Program-made: the position numbers and the translations under genes
The notes under the pieces: generated by a model
The model's input: the letters and a program-made list of their open reading frames with translations, nothing else
Databases searched by the model: none
What the model was told of the DNA's origin: nothing
NCBI GenBank assembly: GCA_049609325.1
Contig: JBMYYK010000013.1
Span: 1-52,619 of the forward strand
DNA length: 52,619 nt
Reading direction: 5' to 3'
DNA from: GCA-2733415 sp049609325
Lineage (GTDB): Bacteria > Bacteroidota > Bacteroidia > Flavobacteriales > Flavobacteriaceae
Shown here: piece after piece, positions 35,201 to 42,640 of the stretch
How positions within the stretch are numbered: position 1 is the stretch's first letter
How the letters are laid out: each line of letters starts with the position of its first letter

Positions 35201-35273
35201 GTTTCTCAAAATTTTGTTGTGCTTGCGTGGTTGTTATAAGGATAATACTTAGTATAGTTAGTAACTGTTTCAT
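29271..35273 (-). CDS. Alpha-2-macroglobulin family protein with a SusC-plug-like signature in the bait-region position
   Basis: 2000 residues with a cleavable signal peptide (KQLLTILSIILITTTQAQ) and no lipobox Cys. The MG2 domain is recognisable near 565-680 (LDRSIYRPGQLVYFKGI). The A2M domain (~1215 on) starts FYPHLKTNSAGDVSFEF, and the thioester motif is Cys1458-Ala-Glu-Gln1461 (PHECAEQTF), so covalent trapping of proteases is plausible. Residues 1176-1194 read EEVVVTAMGVKRDEKALGY, nearly the SusC/RagA plug signature, just ahead of the A2M domain. The family defends envelopes from host or competitor proteases. No pbpC neighbour, unlike E. coli. It is monocistronic, divergent from the TPR gene. 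Confidence 0.9.
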   Translation of the reverse strand: MKQLLTILSIILITTTQAQQNFEKLWTKVEALEAEGKTQSAAEIVESIYKKATKKHNSNQLIKSLLYQSKYALILQEDAELLIANRLKQHISKAKNPATKAILQSILANFKWQYLQQHRWQIYQRTKTTEVINSDFRTWDLNTLFTSIHSDFKNSIRNYRVLQQLPIEQFNYIVIKGSDTEKLRPTLYDLLANRALAFFKTNESRITKPKERFYIDNEAYFYTSREFTELNFATTDSIFSQFEVLKTYQKIEQFHLKANNTEAYIDAYINRLNFVKNTFIHHDAKEQLYSASLKNTLEKLNPSNSYATVNAHYAQAIYNTSSLENHPEHRKQALDICNNIIKNYPKSEGFVIATNLKHTILQANFTIKNEDIIPINTPSKVLVNYQNIPQLHFAIYSVDYEHDFNQYNYTERDSIVKQFFKTNKPLKEFTQQLPQKNDYFNHSTEIVIPKLSRGKYIILATTDSTKNTQKLFSYNYQTVSNLACIESNYKGKKTLQIVHRMSGMPIENAKIQTGSSIHYTNGNGEITYSKKNKHQIIITHKDDMLHVGNANTFSYYKTPTKEKLQTKGFLFLDRSIYRPGQLVYFKGIMLQRNNFKSAVVENETYKVVVRDANYQNITTFEVTTNEFGSFSNHFKLPNNGLTGQFSISIEQLKQHKTEQFNGGNTYFSVEEYKRPKFEVVFQPITESYLVNQNICVKGNANALAGSNITNAKVTYRVVRKTQYSHWRYWNRYLHNDTQEIAQGTTTTNSKGEFDINFNALPDATSNKNGLPIFRYEITADVTDINGETRSNTTTVNVGYHSMTLAINTLEQWDSNADHSISISTTNLNHEVVPAEITVQIYKLKAPTHILRQRKWQAPDLPILSKEEFQKLFPYEAYSKEDDMKNWEKGHLVFEDTLNTTNNTVLEFNQLDWASGNYVIIAKGKDEFNIDIEQEKYITLKNSNDTYLADKQLFNYDVLNRNTARADGFVKLKLSTADKNLHVKTEAYYNNKQVYNQNMHVDGSKIVQIPFENLKHRSNSHPNSRIELLFSIVRFNTHINKKTSVSLAEKTESLVINTQTFRDKLQPGAKEKWSFTIKNNTATELLASMYDASLDQFKLHNWNNSIQINDYYYNTVPYKSSRSFNSNGFKTQHPFHKSNPSFEKQYAYLNNFGFVLHNNQIMRRGSSPVIEHDNALEEVVVTAMGVKRDEKALGYTITSDDSNNESKTKVEAMQKEEYSSGFNAITVRKNLKETAFFYPHLKTNSAGDVSFEFETPEALTRWKVQLFAHTKTGVSGKFTQQVVTQKELMVTPNPPRFLREHDTITFQTKIANLTDKTLDGYAKLELYDALTGNAIDTELQNNNTLQNFSISTKDNTSVSWQLAIPEGIQAVEYKVFAKTNEFSDGESNVLPVVTNSMLVTESIPITVRSNSSKSFSFNKLKNNTSTTLRNHQLTLEYTSNPAWYAIQSLPYLMEFPHECAEQTFSRYYANSIGSHILNSNPNIKTVFESWKANGTLTSKLEQNEELKHLLISETPWLRDAQSDTEKKKRLGLLFDIEKLASEEKSTLQKLEKMQLASGGFPWFSGGTANEYITRYIVAGFGHLQQLGITDITVKNNPIITKAVKYLDANFIEHHNKKLKHQSLDDITVDNYDLHYLYARSFFKNDIPFDASIKPIVNSYINKAKKHWLERSLLQKTMLSLVLHRFNDRHLPQLILEHLKETSITNEDKGMYWKSNTAGWYWHDAPIETQALIIEAFTEITTDHNTIEELQIWLLNNKRKNNWSTTKATTEATYALLLQGHDWLSVEGAAKIKIGNETIHTTTSEHIKEAGTGYFKTNWNSHEITTKMADISVKNTSEVTQYGGYYWQYFEQLDNITNEEHKNDFQLHKKLFLKQHTDNGPTLTAIKSGNLTVGDLVTIRIELQVKDNFEFVHLKDMRASTFEPIDVMSRHHWQDGTGYYQSTKDVATHFFFDRLQKGTYILEYDVRVNNAGDFSNGITTIQSMYAPEFTSHSKGVRVNINE

Positions 35274-35386
35274 GTATTGCTGTTTATGACATAAAGATAA
35301 ACAAAAAGCATTCCAATATTAATTAAGAGATAAGGTTGTTTTTAGTTTTGTCGCTTATAATGAGTATGTTTACATTTTAGAATTAG

Positions 35387-36358
35387 ATGAAGTATTTTTT
35401 TAACATACTATTCCTGTGTTGCACCTTGGTGTTTTCTCAATCGTCAGATTTTGAAAAAGGAGAAGTACACTATAATAATTCTGAATGGAGTTTAGCTAAG
35501 CCGTATTTTTTAAAAGTATTAGTTCAAGAACCGTCAAATATAAAAGCCCAAGAATATTTGGGAGATATTGCTGCTTATACGAAACATTGGGATGAAGCTC
35601 TAAAATACTATAAACCTTTGGTAGAACAAGATGATATGAATGCTCTTTATCATTTTAAGTATGGAGGGGTGCTGGCATATAAGGCGCAGTCGTCAAACAA
35701 ACTGAAAGCGTTGACTTTGGTTGGTGATATTAAAAAGCATTTGCACAGGGCGGCCAACTTAGATGCAACTCATATTGAAGTACGATGGGCTTTAGTAGAA
35801 ATTTACATTAGTTTACCAGGAATAGTAGGAGGGAGTGAAGAGAAGGCCAAACATTATGCCAACGAATTACTTAGTCTATCTGTAGTTGATGGACATTTGG
35901 CATTAGGCTATGTTGCAGAATACAATAACAGGCCTAAAGACGCTGAATACCATTATAAAAAAGCTGTAGTAATAGGAGGCTCAGAACATACGTATTCAAA
36001 ATTGTCTGGATTGTATGAAAAAAATAATCAGCCAGAAAAAGCGCTATTGAATTATGAAAAAGCGTCGCAAAAATTACAGCGTAATCATTTGAATTATTTA
36101 ATCGGTAAAGTGTCAGCACAATATAATATATCGGTAGATAAAGGCTTAGAGCATTTACAGCGGTATATAAAAAATTATTCTGAAAAAGATGGTGTGCCAA
36201 AATCGTGGGCCAATTATCGTATAGCTCAAATTTACCGTTATAAATCAGATAAGCGTAATGCCTACAATTACATACAAAAAGCATTAGAAGAAAAACCCGA
36301 CTTAAAGGCTGCTCAGAAAGAAAAAGCCTTGATTTTGCAAATGAAATCTGTTGAATAA
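35387..36358 (+). CDS. Secreted tetratricopeptide-repeat protein
   Basis: 323 residues. The signal peptide KYFFNILFLCCTLVFSQ is followed by TPR-type helix pairs over most of the length (GEVHYNNSEWSLAKPYFLKVLVQEPSN, AQEYLGDIAAYTKHWDEALKYYKPLVE, LALGYVAEYNNRPKDAEYHYKKAV, LSGLYEKNNQPEKALLNYEKA, ANYRIAQIYRYKSDKRNAYNYIQKALEEKP). Such proteins scaffold protein-protein contacts, here in the periplasm. It is divergent from the alpha-2-macroglobulin gene (113-base gap) and 77 bases before mpl. No enzymatic motif was seen, and the partner is unknown. Confidence 0.85.
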   Translation: MKYFFNILFLCCTLVFSQSSDFEKGEVHYNNSEWSLAKPYFLKVLVQEPSNIKAQEYLGDIAAYTKHWDEALKYYKPLVEQDDMNALYHFKYGGVLAYKAQSSNKLKALTLVGDIKKHLHRAANLDATHIEVRWALVEIYISLPGIVGGSEEKAKHYANELLSLSVVDGHLALGYVAEYNNRPKDAEYHYKKAVVIGGSEHTYSKLSGLYEKNNQPEKALLNYEKASQKLQRNHLNYLIGKVSAQYNISVDKGLEHLQRYIKNYSEKDGVPKSWANYRIAQIYRYKSDKRNAYNYIQKALEEKPDLKAAQKEKALILQMKSVE

Positions 36359-36435
36359 TTTTTTTTAAAATCCCTGAATAAAAGCATAAAATCGCCATAG
36401 TATTTTCCTATCTTTACGCATATAAGACAATAATT

Positions 36436-37794
36436 ATGCGTATACATTTTATAGCTATAGGAGGTAGTGCAATGCACAATCTTGCAATGGCTTTACATAC
36501 AAAAGGATATATAATAACAGGAAGTGATGATACTATTTTTGAACCATCAAAATCTCGTTTAGAACAACGCGGGTTGTTACCAGAAGAGTTTGGTTGGTTT
36601 GCAGATAAAATTACATCAGATTTAGATGCTGTAGTGTTAGGAATGCACGCTAAGGCAGATAACCCTGAACTGCTAAAAGCACAAGAATTAGGACTGAAAA
36701 TTTATTCTTATCCAGAGTTTTTATACGAACAATCAAAGGACAAAACACGTGTAGTTATTGGTGGGTCTCATGGTAAAACAACCATCACGTCAATGATATT
36801 ACACGTGATGCATTACCATAATAAAGCTGTAGATTATATGGTAGGGGCACAGTTAGAAGGTTTCGATACCATGGTGCACTTAACTGAAGAAAATGATTTT
36901 ATAGTTTTAGAAGGTGACGAGTATTTATCATCACCAATAGACCGACGTCCGAAATTTCATCTGTATAAACCAAATATTGCGCTATTGAGCGGTATAGCTT
37001 GGGATCATATTAATGTATTCCCAACCTTAGATAATTATGTAGAGCAATTTGACACGTTTATAAATTGCATGTCTAATGCGGCAATTATGGTGTATAATGA
37101 AGGAGATGCTTTAGTAAAAAAAGTTGTGGAAGAATCGGATAAGCATATGAAACGCTATCCGTATCAAATTCCTGCTCATTTTATTGAAGACGGACAAACT
37201 TACCTAGATACAGAAGAAGGACCAATGCCAATTGAAGTCTTTGGAAATCATAACTTAAGTAATTTGGCTGGTGCAAAATGGATTTGTCAGCATATGGGAA
37301 TAGATGAAGGAGAATTTTATGAAGCTATAACATCGTTTAAAGGGGCAAGTAAACGTTTAGAAAAAATAGCTGAGAGCAAAGGGAAAGTTGCTTATAAAGA
37401 TTTTGCACATTCACCAAGCAAGGTAAAGGCTACAACAACTGCTGTAGCAAAACAGTATGATACAAGAAAAACAATTGCTTGTTTGGAATTGCATACCTAT
37501 AGCAGTTTAAATGCAGAGTTTTTAAAAGAATACGCCCATGCTTTAGATGCTGCAGATGAAGCGGTAGTGTTTTATTCGCCAGATGCTGTAGCTATTAAAA
37601 AATTAGAAGAAGTGTCTGAACAACAAATATTTGAGGCATTTAAGCGTCATGATTTGAAAGTTTATACCTCTCCAGAAGATTTTAAATCGTGCTTGTTCAA
37701 TATGAGTTTTGACAATTCTGTATTGCTATTAATGAGTTCTGGTAATTATGGTGGTTTAGACTTTGATGAGGTGAAACAGTTATTAGAACAATAA
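36436..37794 (+). CDS. mpl: UDP-N-acetylmuramate: L-alanyl-gamma-D-glutamyl-meso-diaminopimelate ligase
   Basis: 452-residue Mur-ligase-family enzyme recycling murein tripeptide onto UDP-MurNAc. It starts RIHFIAIGGSAMHNLAMALHTKGY (UDP-binding domain), has the ATP loop GGSHGKTTITSM, then LEGDEYLSSPIDRRPKFH and SGIAWDHINVFPT, with a C-terminal domain containing DFAHSPSKVKAT. The MHNLA and DEYLSSP segments favour Mpl over MurC. It heads a tight forward run: radC starts 1 base after its stop. A TATCTTTA box upstream at 36409-36416 is a 7-of-8 match to the -7 consensus. Confidence 0.92.
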   Translation: MRIHFIAIGGSAMHNLAMALHTKGYIITGSDDTIFEPSKSRLEQRGLLPEEFGWFADKITSDLDAVVLGMHAKADNPELLKAQELGLKIYSYPEFLYEQSKDKTRVVIGGSHGKTTITSMILHVMHYHNKAVDYMVGAQLEGFDTMVHLTEENDFIVLEGDEYLSSPIDRRPKFHLYKPNIALLSGIAWDHINVFPTLDNYVEQFDTFINCMSNAAIMVYNEGDALVKKVVEESDKHMKRYPYQIPAHFIEDGQTYLDTEEGPMPIEVFGNHNLSNLAGAKWICQHMGIDEGEFYEAITSFKGASKRLEKIAESKGKVAYKDFAHSPSKVKATTTAVAKQYDTRKTIACLELHTYSSLNAEFLKEYAHALDAADEAVVFYSPDAVAIKKLEEVSEQQIFEAFKRHDLKVYTSPEDFKSCLFNMSFDNSVLLLMSSGNYGGLDFDEVKQLLEQ

Positions 37795-37795
37795 G

Positions 37796-38485
37796 ATGGG
37801 GACTAACTTTTCCATAAAAGACTGGTCAGAATCTGACCGACCGAGAGAAAAATTAAACTCTCATGGAAAAGAAACGCTAACAAATTCAGAGTTGCTAGCC
37901 ATTTTAATAGGCTCTGGTAATAGAACAGAAAGTGCCGTTGCGTTGTGTAAACGTATTTTAGCTTCTGTAGATAATAACTTAAATGCTTTAGGAAAATTAT
38001 CGGTGTCTCAATTGCAAGATTTTAAGGGTATTGGTGAAGCCAAAGCAATTAGTATTGTTGCCGGATTAGAATTGGGACGTCGTAGACGTTTAGACGAGCA
38101 CGTTAATTTAAATATAATCAGGTCAAGTAAATCGGTATTTGAGTTGATGCAACCTAAATTAGGTGAGTTGCAACATGAAGAGTTTTGGGTACTTTATTTA
38201 AATAATTCAAATAAAGTTTTACAGATACAACAATTGAGTAAAGGAGGTATTACCGAGACATTAGTAGATGTAAGATTAGTTATGAAAAAGGCATTGGAAA
38301 TTAGTGCTACAGCATTAATATTATGTCATAATCATCCGTCAGAAACCTTAAAAATTAGTGAGGCAGATAAATACATTACCGCTAAAGTTAAAGAGGCTGG
38401 CCTTACTTTAGATGTTAAATTATTAGATCACGTCATAATAACAGCAAATGCGTATACGAGTTTTGCTGACGACGGTATGTTATAA
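37796..38485 (+). CDS. radC: RadC/JAB-domain protein
   Basis: 229 residues. An N-terminal helix-hairpin-helix part (SWDRPREKL-type start SESDRPREKLNSHG, later FKGIGEAKAISIVAGLELGRR) precedes a C-terminal MPN/JAB domain (~107-229) with the metalloprotease signature ILCHNHPSETLKISEADKYI (HxHx...D). This is the full-length chromosomal form. Its role is unsettled; an initial link to DNA repair was later questioned. Its stop overlaps the next start by one base (TAATG). It stands alone with core neighbours, not in a mobile element. Confidence 0.93.
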   Translation: MGTNFSIKDWSESDRPREKLNSHGKETLTNSELLAILIGSGNRTESAVALCKRILASVDNNLNALGKLSVSQLQDFKGIGEAKAISIVAGLELGRRRRLDEHVNLNIIRSSKSVFELMQPKLGELQHEEFWVLYLNNSNKVLQIQQLSKGGITETLVDVRLVMKKALEISATALILCHNHPSETLKISEADKYITAKVKEAGLTLDVKLLDHVIITANAYTSFADDGML

Positions 38486-39792
38486 TGGAATTGTTAGTTT
38501 ACACACATAAAATCACCCCTAGAGTAACTTATGTATTTAAGCATGTGTGTACAAGAATTCTCGGAATTCAAGTGACTTTCACAACAGTAGTTGAAGAGTT
38601 CATATCACATCAGGGTTTAAAAATGTCGTATACTAAACAGCCTTTAGCAAAGGAATTGTTTGTACAAAGTCATACACTATTATTTGAAGAGGGAATTTCT
38701 GATGTAGATATCATAATTTCACCATGGAATAACACAAAATGTTTTTTTCCGGCAGGTGTTAAAAGCGCTCTGCCATTTGATATTTTTGCAGCTAGTTTTT
38801 ATATGTTGAGCAGGTATGAAGAGTACTTACCTTATGTGGCTGACGATTTTGGAAGATTTCCTCCAGAAGAAAGCATTGCGTATAAAAATCATTTTTTAAA
38901 ACAACCAGTTGTAGATTTGTGGACCTATGAGTTTAAAAAACTTCTTCTCAACTTATTTCCTGAGTATGAGTTTCCTGAAAAAACATTTGAATTGCAACCG
39001 ATAATTGATGTGCCTTTAGCTTATAAATATAAATACAAAGGTATTGTTAGAACTATTGGGGGGACGCTACGTGATTTAATAACCTTTAACTTTGCAAAAA
39101 TTTACAGTAGGTATTTGGTGTTGTTTAAGTTAAGAAAAGATCCGTATGACACGTATAAATGGTTGATTAACATCCATAAGAAAAGAGAGTTGCAACCAAT
39201 TTTTTTCTTTTTATTAAGTGATTATACTACATATGATAAAAACATAAGTTACCAGAACAAGTATTTTGTAGCGATGATAAAGTCACTTGCAGATTATTTT
39301 ATGGTTGGATTAAAAGGCTCTTTTTTGGCATTAGATGATATTCAAATTTTAAAAACAGAGCAGCAACGTTTTGAAAGAATTTTCAATATACCATTATTGC
39401 ATACCAGAAATTCATTTTCTAAATTGAAACTCCCTTTAGTGTATAGAAATTTAATTGATTTAGAAATTTCAGAAGACCATACTATGGGTTATGTGTCTGA
39501 ACCTGGCTTTAGAGCCGGTACTTGTACGCCGTTCTATTTTTATGATTTAGATTATGAAATGCAAACCCCATTAAAATTAACCCCATTTTGTGCCCTAGAC
39601 TTTATATATAAGGCTCAAAAAAATGCAGTAAATGAAATCTCTAAACTGATTGATGAAGTCAAAAAAGTTAATGGTACATTTGCTATTGTTGTACATAATT
39701 ATACTTTTAGTGATGAAGAAGATTGGCTGGGTTGGCGTAAAATATATACCCAGGTTTTAGATTATGCAACAGCACAACAAATACAAAACTAA
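38485..39792 (+). CDS. DUF7033-type polysaccharide-deacetylase-like protein
   Basis: 435 residues, no signal peptide. The N-terminal ~150 residues (SRYEEYLPYVADDFGRFPPEES, then QPVVDLWTYEFKKLL) resemble DUF7033, which precedes NodB-type deacetylase-like domains in flavobacteria. The C-terminal part has IIDVPLAYKYKYKGIVRTIGG, where the usual D-x-D metal pair appears as D-V-P, and DHTMGYVSEPGFRAGTCTPFYFYDL with the G-F-R-A-G loop. Loss of one Asp makes deacetylase activity uncertain. It is translationally coupled to radC and to the yjjG-like gene by TAATG overlaps. I recall the family from memory, not from a search. Confidence 0.65.
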   Translation: MELLVYTHKITPRVTYVFKHVCTRILGIQVTFTTVVEEFISHQGLKMSYTKQPLAKELFVQSHTLLFEEGISDVDIIISPWNNTKCFFPAGVKSALPFDIFAASFYMLSRYEEYLPYVADDFGRFPPEESIAYKNHFLKQPVVDLWTYEFKKLLLNLFPEYEFPEKTFELQPIIDVPLAYKYKYKGIVRTIGGTLRDLITFNFAKIYSRYLVLFKLRKDPYDTYKWLINIHKKRELQPIFFFLLSDYTTYDKNISYQNKYFVAMIKSLADYFMVGLKGSFLALDDIQILKTEQQRFERIFNIPLLHTRNSFSKLKLPLVYRNLIDLEISEDHTMGYVSEPGFRAGTCTPFYFYDLDYEMQTPLKLTPFCALDFIYKAQKNAVNEISKLIDEVKKVNGTFAIVVHNYTFSDEEDWLGWRKIYTQVLDYATAQQIQN

Positions 39793-40475
39793 TGAAACAT
39801 ATTACAGATATATTTTTTGACCTCGATCATACATTATGGGATTTTGATAAAAACTCAGAAATCTCATATCAACTAATTTTTAATAAATTAAACTTAAATG
39901 TTAACCTTCAAGAGTTTTTAGGAGTTTACAAGCAAATTAATAGCGACTTATGGAAGTTGTTTAGAGAAGAAGCGATAGATAAAGACACCTTGCGCTATAG
40001 ACGTTTGAACGATTCTTTTAAAGCGATTAATGTATCAATAACAGAAGAGGTGATCTATACCATTGCCGATGAATATATCTATCATTTGTCTCAACAAACA
40101 CATTTGTTGGATGGCGCGATAACATTATTAAATTACTTAAAACCTAAATATAATCTTCATATCATTACCAACGGTTTTGCCGAAGTGCAAGTTGGTAAGT
40201 TAAAAAACACTAATTTAGACGCCTATTTTAAAGTGATTATTAACTCAGAAATGGCTGGTGTTAAAAAACCTAATCCGATAATTTTTGAAAAAGCTTTGCA
40301 AATGGCAAATGTCCCAAAAGAACAGTCTTTGATGATAGGAGATAGTTATGAAGCTGACGTTTTAGGGGCGTTAAATTATGGTATGGATGCGATATGTTAT
40401 AATTACCATAATGAAAAATTACCAACACACATTCGTCAAATAAAGCACTTAGAAGAGTTAATAACAGTATTATAA
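39792..40475 (+). CDS. YjjG family noncanonical pyrimidine nucleotidase (HAD hydrolase)
   Basis: 227-residue HAD-superfamily phosphatase. Motif I is FFDLDHTLWDF (nucleophile Asp and general acid Asp), motif II ITNG, motif III Lys in KKPNPIIF, and motif IV GDSYEADVLGA. The helical cap and the wording YHLSQQTHLLDGA match the YjjG/TIGR02254-type house-cleaning nucleotidases that dephosphorylate damaged pyrimidine nucleotides. It shares a TAATG overlap with the preceding gene and has a 10-base gap to the next. Confidence 0.87.
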   Translation: MKHITDIFFDLDHTLWDFDKNSEISYQLIFNKLNLNVNLQEFLGVYKQINSDLWKLFREEAIDKDTLRYRRLNDSFKAINVSITEEVIYTIADEYIYHLSQQTHLLDGAITLLNYLKPKYNLHIITNGFAEVQVGKLKNTNLDAYFKVIINSEMAGVKKPNPIIFEKALQMANVPKEQSLMIGDSYEADVLGALNYGMDAICYNYHNEKLPTHIRQIKHLEELITVL

Positions 40476-40485
40476 CAATAACAAT

Positions 40486-41244
40486 ATGAAAAAATATATA
40501 TTACTACTAGTCATGTTTATTGGTTACAGCGTTTCTGCTCAAGAAGCAATGAATGCTTATAAATATGTAATAGTACCCTCACAATTTGAATTTCAAAGAA
40601 AAGCTCATCAGTATGGAGTAAATGAACTGCTAAAATATAAATTCCAGCAGTTAGGGTTTGAAACGTATATGGATACGGAAAATATTCCTGAACACATCAT
40701 GAGGGATAATTGTTTAGTGTTAAAACCTGTAGCTAAAAGTAACAGCGGAACGTTTATAACCCGCGTGTCAGTAGAGGTAAAAAACTGCTCAAATGAAGTG
40801 TTGTTTGTTACTGAAGAAGGTAAGAGTAATGATAAAAGCTATAAAAGGGCATTTGCAATAGCTTTACGTCAAGCCCTAAAGTCATTCAACGGTTATCGTT
40901 TGGAGTACAAGCCAAAGAACAATGAAGTTGTGGTTGTTGAACAACAACCCACTCAAGAGCCAATTACTGCTCAACCTGTAAAAGATAACAGCTCTAAATT
41001 TTTGTTTAAGGGAATGCAGTGTTCTTTTATCAAAACAAATCCGTTGTATTATGCTGAAATCAAAAATGTTGAGTCGGATCAACTCATAGGTACATTGAGT
41101 AGATCTTCAAAACAAGGGATATACCATGTTAAATTAGATGCTAAAATTGGTTTAGGGTATTATGATGAAGCGGGTAGTTTTATTATTGAAATGCTAGAGG
41201 ACAACGGAAATGTTACCTTACAGAAATTACAATTATTAAATTAA
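40486..41244 (+). CDS. Secreted protein of unknown function
   Basis: 252 residues with a clear signal peptide (KKYILLLVMFIGYSVSAQ), so periplasmic or outer-envelope. I do not recognise the fold. Visible parts: an N-terminal alpha/beta segment (YKYVIVPSQFEFQRKAHQYGVNELLKYKFQQLGFETY), a middle with two Cys (RDNCLVLKPVAK and VEVKNCSNEVLF) that could form a disulfide, a Val/Gln/Pro-rich linker (NNEVVVVEQQPTQEPITAQP), and a C-terminal beta segment. It ends the mpl-radC-DUF7033-yjjG run and overlaps convergent rarA by 4 bases. Confidence 0.75.
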   Translation: MKKYILLLVMFIGYSVSAQEAMNAYKYVIVPSQFEFQRKAHQYGVNELLKYKFQQLGFETYMDTENIPEHIMRDNCLVLKPVAKSNSGTFITRVSVEVKNCSNEVLFVTEEGKSNDKSYKRAFAIALRQALKSFNGYRLEYKPKNNEVVVVEQQPTQEPITAQPVKDNSSKFLFKGMQCSFIKTNPLYYAEIKNVESDQLIGTLSRSSKQGIYHVKLDAKIGLGYYDEAGSFIIEMLEDNGNVTLQKLQLLN

Positions 41245-42518
41245 TAGCCGTATTTATCTTTCCATCTGTTTCTTAAAAACTCACGTTGAGAGTGTTCTCT
41301 TGCATTTTTTCCAGGTTCATAAAATGTAGTGCCACTTAATTCATCAGGTAAAAATTCTTGATCAGCAAAATTATTAGCGTAATTATGAGAGTATTTATAC
41401 TCTTCGCCATAACCTAATTCTTTCATTAGTTTAGTTGGAGCATTTCTTAAATGTAAAGGGATAGTCAAGTTGCCAGATTGTTTAACGGCTTGTTGGGCGT
41501 TATTGATGGCCATATATGAGGCATTGCTTTTTGCTGAGGTTGCAAGGTATATAGCACATTGACTTAAAATTAATCTAGATTCTGGAAAACCGATAGTTGT
41601 AACGGCTTGAAAAGTGTTATTTGCCATTATTAAAGCAGTCGGATTTGCATTGCCTATATCTTCACTGGCTAAAATAATTAAACGTCGTGCTATAAATTTC
41701 ACATCTTCGCCGCCTTCTATCATTCTTGCTAACCAATATACGGCGCCGTTAGGGTCACTGCCTCTAATAGATTTTATGAATGCAGAGATGATATCATAGT
41801 GTTGTTCACCAGTTTTATCATACTGAATCGTGTTTTTTTGAACAGAATGCAACACCAACTCATCGGTGATGGTGATGTCTATACTATTGGCATTGTTAAT
41901 GATTAACTCAAAAGTGTTTAATAATTTTCGCCCGTCACCACCAGATATTCGCAATAATGCATTGGTTTCTGAAAGTGTAATGTTTTTTTGAGCTAATTGT
42001 GTGTCATTAGCTATTGCGTTGTTTAAAAGCGCTAATAAATCGTTTTTTGAAAACTGGTTTAAAATGTACACCTGACACCTTGACAATAATGCGGGAATAA
42101 CTTCAAAACTCGGATTTTCGGTTGTAGCACCTATTAAAGTAATTATTCCCTTTTCTACGGCACCTAATAACGAATCTTGTTGTGATTTGCTAAAACGATG
42201 TATTTCATCAATGAACAAAATTGGGTTTTTGGCTGTGAATAACCCGTTGTTTTTTTTAGCAGATTCAATCACCTCCCGAATGTCTTTTACGCCAGAGTTT
42301 ATAGCGCTTAGAGTATAAAACGGACGATCAGATTCTTTAGCAATGATGTTTGCTAAAGTTGTTTTTCCGGTACCAGGGGGTCCCCATAAAATTAACGACG
42401 GAATTATACCTTGAGCAATTTGATTGGTCAGTGAACCATTAGGTCCTACAAGATGGTCTTGACTGATATAGTCTTTTAATGATTTTGGTCGTAATCGTTC
42501 TGCTAAAGGTTCATTCAT
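41241..42518 (-). CDS. rarA: Replication-associated recombination protein A (AAA+ ATPase)
   Basis: 425-residue clamp-loader-like AAA+ ATPase (RarA/MgsA/WRNIP1 family) acting at stalled replication forks. The N-terminus PLAERLRPKSLKDYISQDHLVG is characteristic. Walker A is LWGPPGTGKTT, Walker B ILFIDEIHRFSKSQQD, sensor 1 GATTENPSFEV, then SRCQVY. The C-terminal tetramerisation region has RGSDPNGAVYWLARMIEGGED and ends with FLRNRWKDKYG. Its promoter overlaps an inverted repeat at 42547-42567 in the gap to the rhomboid gene. Confidence 0.95.
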   Translation of the reverse strand: MNEPLAERLRPKSLKDYISQDHLVGPNGSLTNQIAQGIIPSLILWGPPGTGKTTLANIIAKESDRPFYTLSAINSGVKDIREVIESAKKNNGLFTAKNPILFIDEIHRFSKSQQDSLLGAVEKGIITLIGATTENPSFEVIPALLSRCQVYILNQFSKNDLLALLNNAIANDTQLAQKNITLSETNALLRISGGDGRKLLNTFELIINNANSIDITITDELVLHSVQKNTIQYDKTGEQHYDIISAFIKSIRGSDPNGAVYWLARMIEGGEDVKFIARRLIILASEDIGNANPTALIMANNTFQAVTTIGFPESRLILSQCAIYLATSAKSNASYMAINNAQQAVKQSGNLTIPLHLRNAPTKLMKELGYGEEYKYSHNYANNFADQEFLPDELSGTTFYEPGKNAREHSQREFLRNRWKDKYGY

Positions 42519-42522
42519 AGTG

Positions 42523-42552
42523 TAAAAATACTAAATCGAGTGCTATTGACAA
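42523..42552 (-). promoter_or_regulatory. Promoter of rarA
   Basis: Read on the reverse strand: TTG (42552-42550), a 19-base spacer, then TATTTTTA (42530-42523), 7 of 8 matches to the -7 consensus. The spacing is ideal for a Bacteroidota promoter, and the box lies 4 bases before the rarA ATG, so the leader would be minimal. Confidence 0.5.
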
Positions 42553-42567
42553 TTTTACCGATTGTCA
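42547..42567. promoter_or_regulatory. Inverted repeat over the rarA -33 element
   Basis: TGACAAT (42547-42553) and ATTGTCA (42561-42567) are perfect 7-bp arms with a 7-base centre. The left arm overlaps the predicted rarA -33 TTG, a good position for a repressor. The gene on the other side is the rhomboid protease. Confidence 0.35.
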
Positions 42568-42640
42568 TTTTTGGTAAACTTATTGTACATTTAAAAGCAT
42601 CAAAGCATTTTTAAACATATTCGATATTTTAGTTTTCCCA

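Noticed and set aside
35934..36398. 154-codon reverse-strand ORF opposite the TPR gene
   Set aside because: It lies entirely opposite a convincing secreted TPR gene, has no recognisable motif, and extends only because the overlying gene lacks reverse stops.
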